Of a DNA stretch of 64,000 nt, positions 61,878 to 64,000 are shown in pieces. The notes beneath the pieces were generated by a model. It made no database searches. It worked only from the letters and a program-made list of their open reading frames with translations, and was not told the DNA's origin. The first letter of the stretch is position 1, and each line of letters opens with the position of its first letter. The DNA is from Pseudomonas cremoris (lineage in GTDB: Bacteria > Pseudomonadota > Gammaproteobacteria > Pseudomonadales > Pseudomonadaceae): positions 248,001 to 312,000 of the forward strand of contig NZ_JAAXCY010000001.1 of the NCBI RefSeq assembly GCF_014230465.1. The letters are read 5' to 3'. The position numbers and the translations under genes were made by a program.

Positions 61878-62292
61878 GTCGTTTCAGGACCCATTGGAAG
61901 TTTAAGTATCGAAATATTGCAGCGGCATCCTACCCACACTTAAGCGTGTAGGAACAGAGAGGCAGCGCTTTGGCGCGAATGGTGCCCCATCACTGTCAGC
62001 AACGCTATTGATTACTGAGGGTTAGAGGCGCTTGATGATGTATTCCATAGCGAAAAAAAGACTTTTCCGACCAGGAAACGAAGCGTGGGAATTATCCGAA
62101 ACGAGTTGTGAAAATTCTGTGCAGCGAATATTTCGACACACAAATCTTCAAGGCTCACCGAAAGTGAATGTGGGAGCGGGCTTGCTCGCGAATGCAGTGG
62201 GTCAGCCAACACCTCTGTGACTGATACACCGAATTCGCGAGCAAGCCCGCTCCCACATTGGGAATGCGTTCACATTGGAATCAATGAAACAC
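61878..62292. other. 415-bp intergenic region with a REPIN
   Basis: Only the REPIN at 62170-62256 is recognisable. The part at 61878-62169 is AT-rich with no supported gene; the sulfatase promoter should be at its left end. Confidence 0.5.
62170..62256. repeat. REPIN, copy 4
   Basis: GTGGGAGCGGGCTTGCTCGC on the left (from 62170) and its inverted copy ending at 62256. The inner part, ATGCAGTGGGTCAGCC, resembles copies 1 and 3. Confidence 0.9.
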
Positions 62293-62484
62293 TCAGATCC
62301 GCACGTTGCCTCGCGGCCCGGCAATTGCCCAGATAATCAGGCCCAGCACCGGCAACAGCAGGATCAAGAGGATCCACAAGACTTTGGCGCCCGTGCTCGC
62401 GCCGCTTTTAAACACATTGATGATGGCCCAGATATCCAGCGCCAGGATGATCAGCCCGATCAAGCCATTAAAGGTGGAACCCAT
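62293..62484 (-). CDS. PLDc_N-domain small membrane protein
   Basis: The 63-residue protein has two membrane helices (LIGLIILALDIWAII and VLWILLILLLPVLGLIIWAI) and ends in A-G-P-R-G-N-V-R-I, the small phospholipase-D N-terminal-like module (PLDc_N), here without a phospholipase domain. Function unknown. Confidence 0.85.
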   Translation of the reverse strand: MGSTFNGLIGLIILALDIWAIINVFKSGASTGAKVLWILLILLLPVLGLIIWAIAGPRGNVRI

Positions 62485-62552
62485 GGTGTCGCTCCTAAAG
62501 TGAGGGCATGCACTTGTAGGATAGTCAGCCCTGGCGTGGGTTCCGTTTTATT

Positions 62553-63083
62553 TCAAACGTGTAGGGCGATTCGCAGCGCTTCCAGCGATGGCTCGCCCTT
62601 GATGCCCACTTCGGCGCACAGCTCCAATACGCGCGGCAGGTCATTGCCGTACACCAGCACGGCCTGAATCTCGTCATCCAGCAATTGGCTGAAGTCCAGC
62701 AGCACATAACCGCCATCTTCCGGGCTGAGGGCGCTCATCTGGATCTGGATGCGGTTCAGCGCAGTGAGGTCTTCGGTCTTGGCCAGTTGCTTGGGTTTGA
62801 GATTGAACGCGACGCCGGGACCGAACGACGCCACGATCTGCGCAAACAGGTCGCCATAGGTATCGGCCTGGAACAGTACCGTGTCCGGCAGGCTGCCAAC
62901 CACCACCCACTCACCCAGTGGGATCGGGAATGTGTCGTCGTAGTTGATATCCGGATTGGCCGCCAGAAACGCCACAGGGTCCGCGTAGGCCTGGGCCGCC
63001 TCAGTGGCGATGCGCGCCACTTCGTCTTCGCCCATGACGCCGGCGCTGATTTTGCTGATGAGTTCGACGAGGGCGGTTTTCAT
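62553..63083 (-). CDS. Hypothetical protein
   Basis: The 176-residue protein has no signal peptide or membrane segment and no family I recognise. It is acidic, with an alpha/beta pattern and motifs P-L-G-E-W-V-V-V-G-S-L and L-D-F-S-Q-L-L-D-D-E-I. It starts 41 bp downstream of the ankyrin gene on the same strand and may be cotranscribed with it. Confidence 0.75.
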   Translation of the reverse strand: MKTALVELISKISAGVMGEDEVARIATEAAQAYADPVAFLAANPDINYDDTFPIPLGEWVVVGSLPDTVLFQADTYGDLFAQIVASFGPGVAFNLKPKQLAKTEDLTALNRIQIQMSALSPEDGGYVLLDFSQLLDDEIQAVLVYGNDLPRVLELCAEVGIKGEPSLEALRIALHV

Positions 63084-63124
63084 GGGGCGATCCTGTGGCG
63101 GGCTGGTTTTTGAGGGCGCAAAGC

Positions 63125-63640
63125 CTACACCAGTTTCTGCAACTTCGCCGCCGTATCCACTGCGCCCATGGTCTGCGCCGCCGCCAATGCGGTTGCGCCC
63201 TGGGCATCAACAGCCTTGGGGTTGGCGCCCTGGCCGAGCAGGTAATCGAGCATTTCCACGCGGTTGAACATTGCTGCCATCATCAACGCCGTACGGCCAT
63301 CGGACGACGCTGCATCCACCGGCGCCCCGCCTTCGATCAGCGCCGTGACCACGTCGAGGTTGCCCTTGAACGCTGCGCCGGCAATCGGCAACTGGTTCTT
63401 GTCGTTAGCGATCAGAGGGTCGGCCTTGAATTCCAGCAACACTTTTACCGCTTCGGCGTGGCCATGGTAGGCCGCGAGCATCAGCAAGGTGTCGCCATTG
63501 TGATTGCGAAAGTTCGCCGGCAGGCCTTTGGCCAACAGCGCTGCAAGCATGGCTGCGTCGCCTCGGCGGGCCACGTCGAAAACCTGCTCGGCAAATTCGG
63601 CGGCTTCGTCTTCGGTCATTTGTTTGGCTTGGTCTGACAT
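63125..63640 (-). CDS. Ankyrin-repeat protein
   Basis: The 171-residue protein holds about four ankyrin repeats (about 45-165), for example N-G-D-T-L-L-M-L-A-A-Y-H-G-H and D-G-R-T-A-L-M-M-A-A. There is no signal peptide. ATG 63640 has GGAG 7 nt upstream, so the 20-residue extension in the open frame is rejected. It is upstream of the hypothetical gene at 62553. The binding partner is unknown. Confidence 0.9.
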   Translation of the reverse strand: MSDQAKQMTEDEAAEFAEQVFDVARRGDAAMLAALLAKGLPANFRNHNGDTLLMLAAYHGHAEAVKVLLEFKADPLIANDKNQLPIAGAAFKGNLDVVTALIEGGAPVDAASSDGRTALMMAAMFNRVEMLDYLLGQGANPKAVDAQGATALAAAQTMGAVDTAAKLQKLV

Positions 63641-63752
63641 GTGGGGGCTCCTTGTCTGGTCCTTTATATGGCGCCCAGTGTCGCGAGGGAGTTCCCACAT
63701 GTCATGGCTTTTTTGTCAAAAGTGCCCATAGGCAGAATCAATAACGCTGCAG

Positions 63753-64000
63753 TTAATAACGAAAGTGACCGCCCTGGATCTGCGCCATCAATTCATCGGT
63801 CACCGGCACATAGCAGTCCGACCCCGGCAACCAGGCGTACACCGGATCGTTACCGGCTTTTTCCGGATCGAACGCCTCTTCCTTGAGCCGCACTTTCTGG
63901 TACTTGAACGTGCCCGTGGTTTCCATCTTCACCTTGATGCGCAGGAACAGCGGCACCGCATAGTGCGGCAACTGGCCGTGCGCAAATTGCAGCAGCTCGC
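63753..64000 (-). CDS. C-terminal end of an acyl-CoA synthetase (partial)
   Basis: The last ~82 residues of an AMP-forming acyl-CoA synthetase. L-P-H-Y-A-V-P-L-F-L-R-I and the catalytic-lysine region T-G-T-F-K-Y-Q-K-V-R-L-K-E-E-A-F-D-P are typical of long-chain FATP-type enzymes. The frame continues past the window edge. Confidence 0.85.
   Translation of the reverse strand, partial: ELLQFAHGQLPHYAVPLFLRIKVKMETTGTFKYQKVRLKEEAFDPEKAGNDPVYAWLPGSDCYVPVTDELMAQIQGGHFRY

Noticed and set aside
59850..61943. 697-codon plus-strand open frame opposite the LtaS-type sulfatase
   Set aside because: It mirrors the sulfatase gene and is His/Gln/Val-rich, as expected for an antisense shadow; no domain is visible.
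1..64000. CRISPR arrays or prophage modules
   Set aside because: No regular short repeats with unique spacers, and no capsid, tail or lysis genes were found. The only short dispersed repeats are the REPINs.

Overview
The window is GC-rich, densely coded chromosomal DNA of a Pseudomonas, most likely of the P. fluorescens group. The grounds are the N-acetylglutaminylglutamine amide (NAGGN) trio, four REPIN-type repeats built on GTGGGAGCGGGCTTGCTCGCGA, a MnmC/Pap/FumC housekeeping block, an RsmA-family regulator and a very large DUF6543/LRR/NEL toxin. There is no rRNA and no CRISPR array, and the only tRNA is tRNA-Asn(GTT).

Layout. (1) 1-3000: the 3' end of an unknown gene that stops inside a 20-nt copy of the tRNA-Asn anticodon arm, an IbpA-type small heat-shock protein, and an exported DUF3857/transglutaminase protein. 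(2) 3024-20236: a catabolic island. It has an aldehyde dehydrogenase, an HMG-CoA-lyase-like protein, a four-gene spermidine/putrescine-type ABC importer, a class III aminotransferase, a MarR regulator, a nitronate-monooxygenase-like flavoprotein, two enoyl-CoA hydratases, a class III CoA-transferase, an acyl-CoA ligase and a GMC oxidoreductase. A tautomerase and a LysR regulator follow. Both divergent promoter regions of this island carry the same two-part palindromic site (GGTTGAC-N3-GTCAACC type), which points to one regulon, probably under the MarR protein. I see it as uptake of an amine, transamination, oxidation, CoA activation and hydration/cleavage, but the substrate is unknown. (3) 20237-21670: an orphan ParA gene beside tRNA-Asn with a 59-bp imperfect direct repeat on either side, a possible remnant of an integrative element. 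(4) 21704-31106: LysR/lldD for L-lactate oxidation, then a second catabolic cluster (CoA-transferase, 3-hydroxyacyl-CoA dehydrogenase, enoyl-CoA hydratase, acyl-CoA dehydrogenase, MFS importer) around an IclR regulator with two matching palindromes in the divergent intergenic region.

(5) 31414-39533: two c-di-GMP proteins (GGDEF and PAS-GGDEF-EAL) around a TenA/PqqC-like protein, then an ABC exporter overlapping a DsbA-like thioredoxin-fold protein, TrhO, and BolA with a DUF2059 protein. (6) 40059-47708: FumC, an EamA exporter, a thiolase, polyphosphate:AMP phosphotransferase and MnmC. (7) 47724-52544: a ~1600-residue NEL-type E3 ubiquitin ligase candidate. (8) 52843-57685: asnO, ngg and an M42 peptidase, the NAGGN osmolyte locus, with a REPIN between the second and third genes. 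(9) 57755-64000: YheU, a CsrA/Rsm paralogue, an SDR, DUF3309, an LtaS-type sulfatase, small membrane and ankyrin proteins, and the 3' end of an acyl-CoA synthetase.

The features most worth a second look are the shared operator system and unassigned pathway of region 2, the HMG-CoA-lyase-like enzyme in which the signature cysteine is replaced by histidine, the tRNA-Asn fragment and the parA repeats, and the NEL protein with no secretion locus in view.
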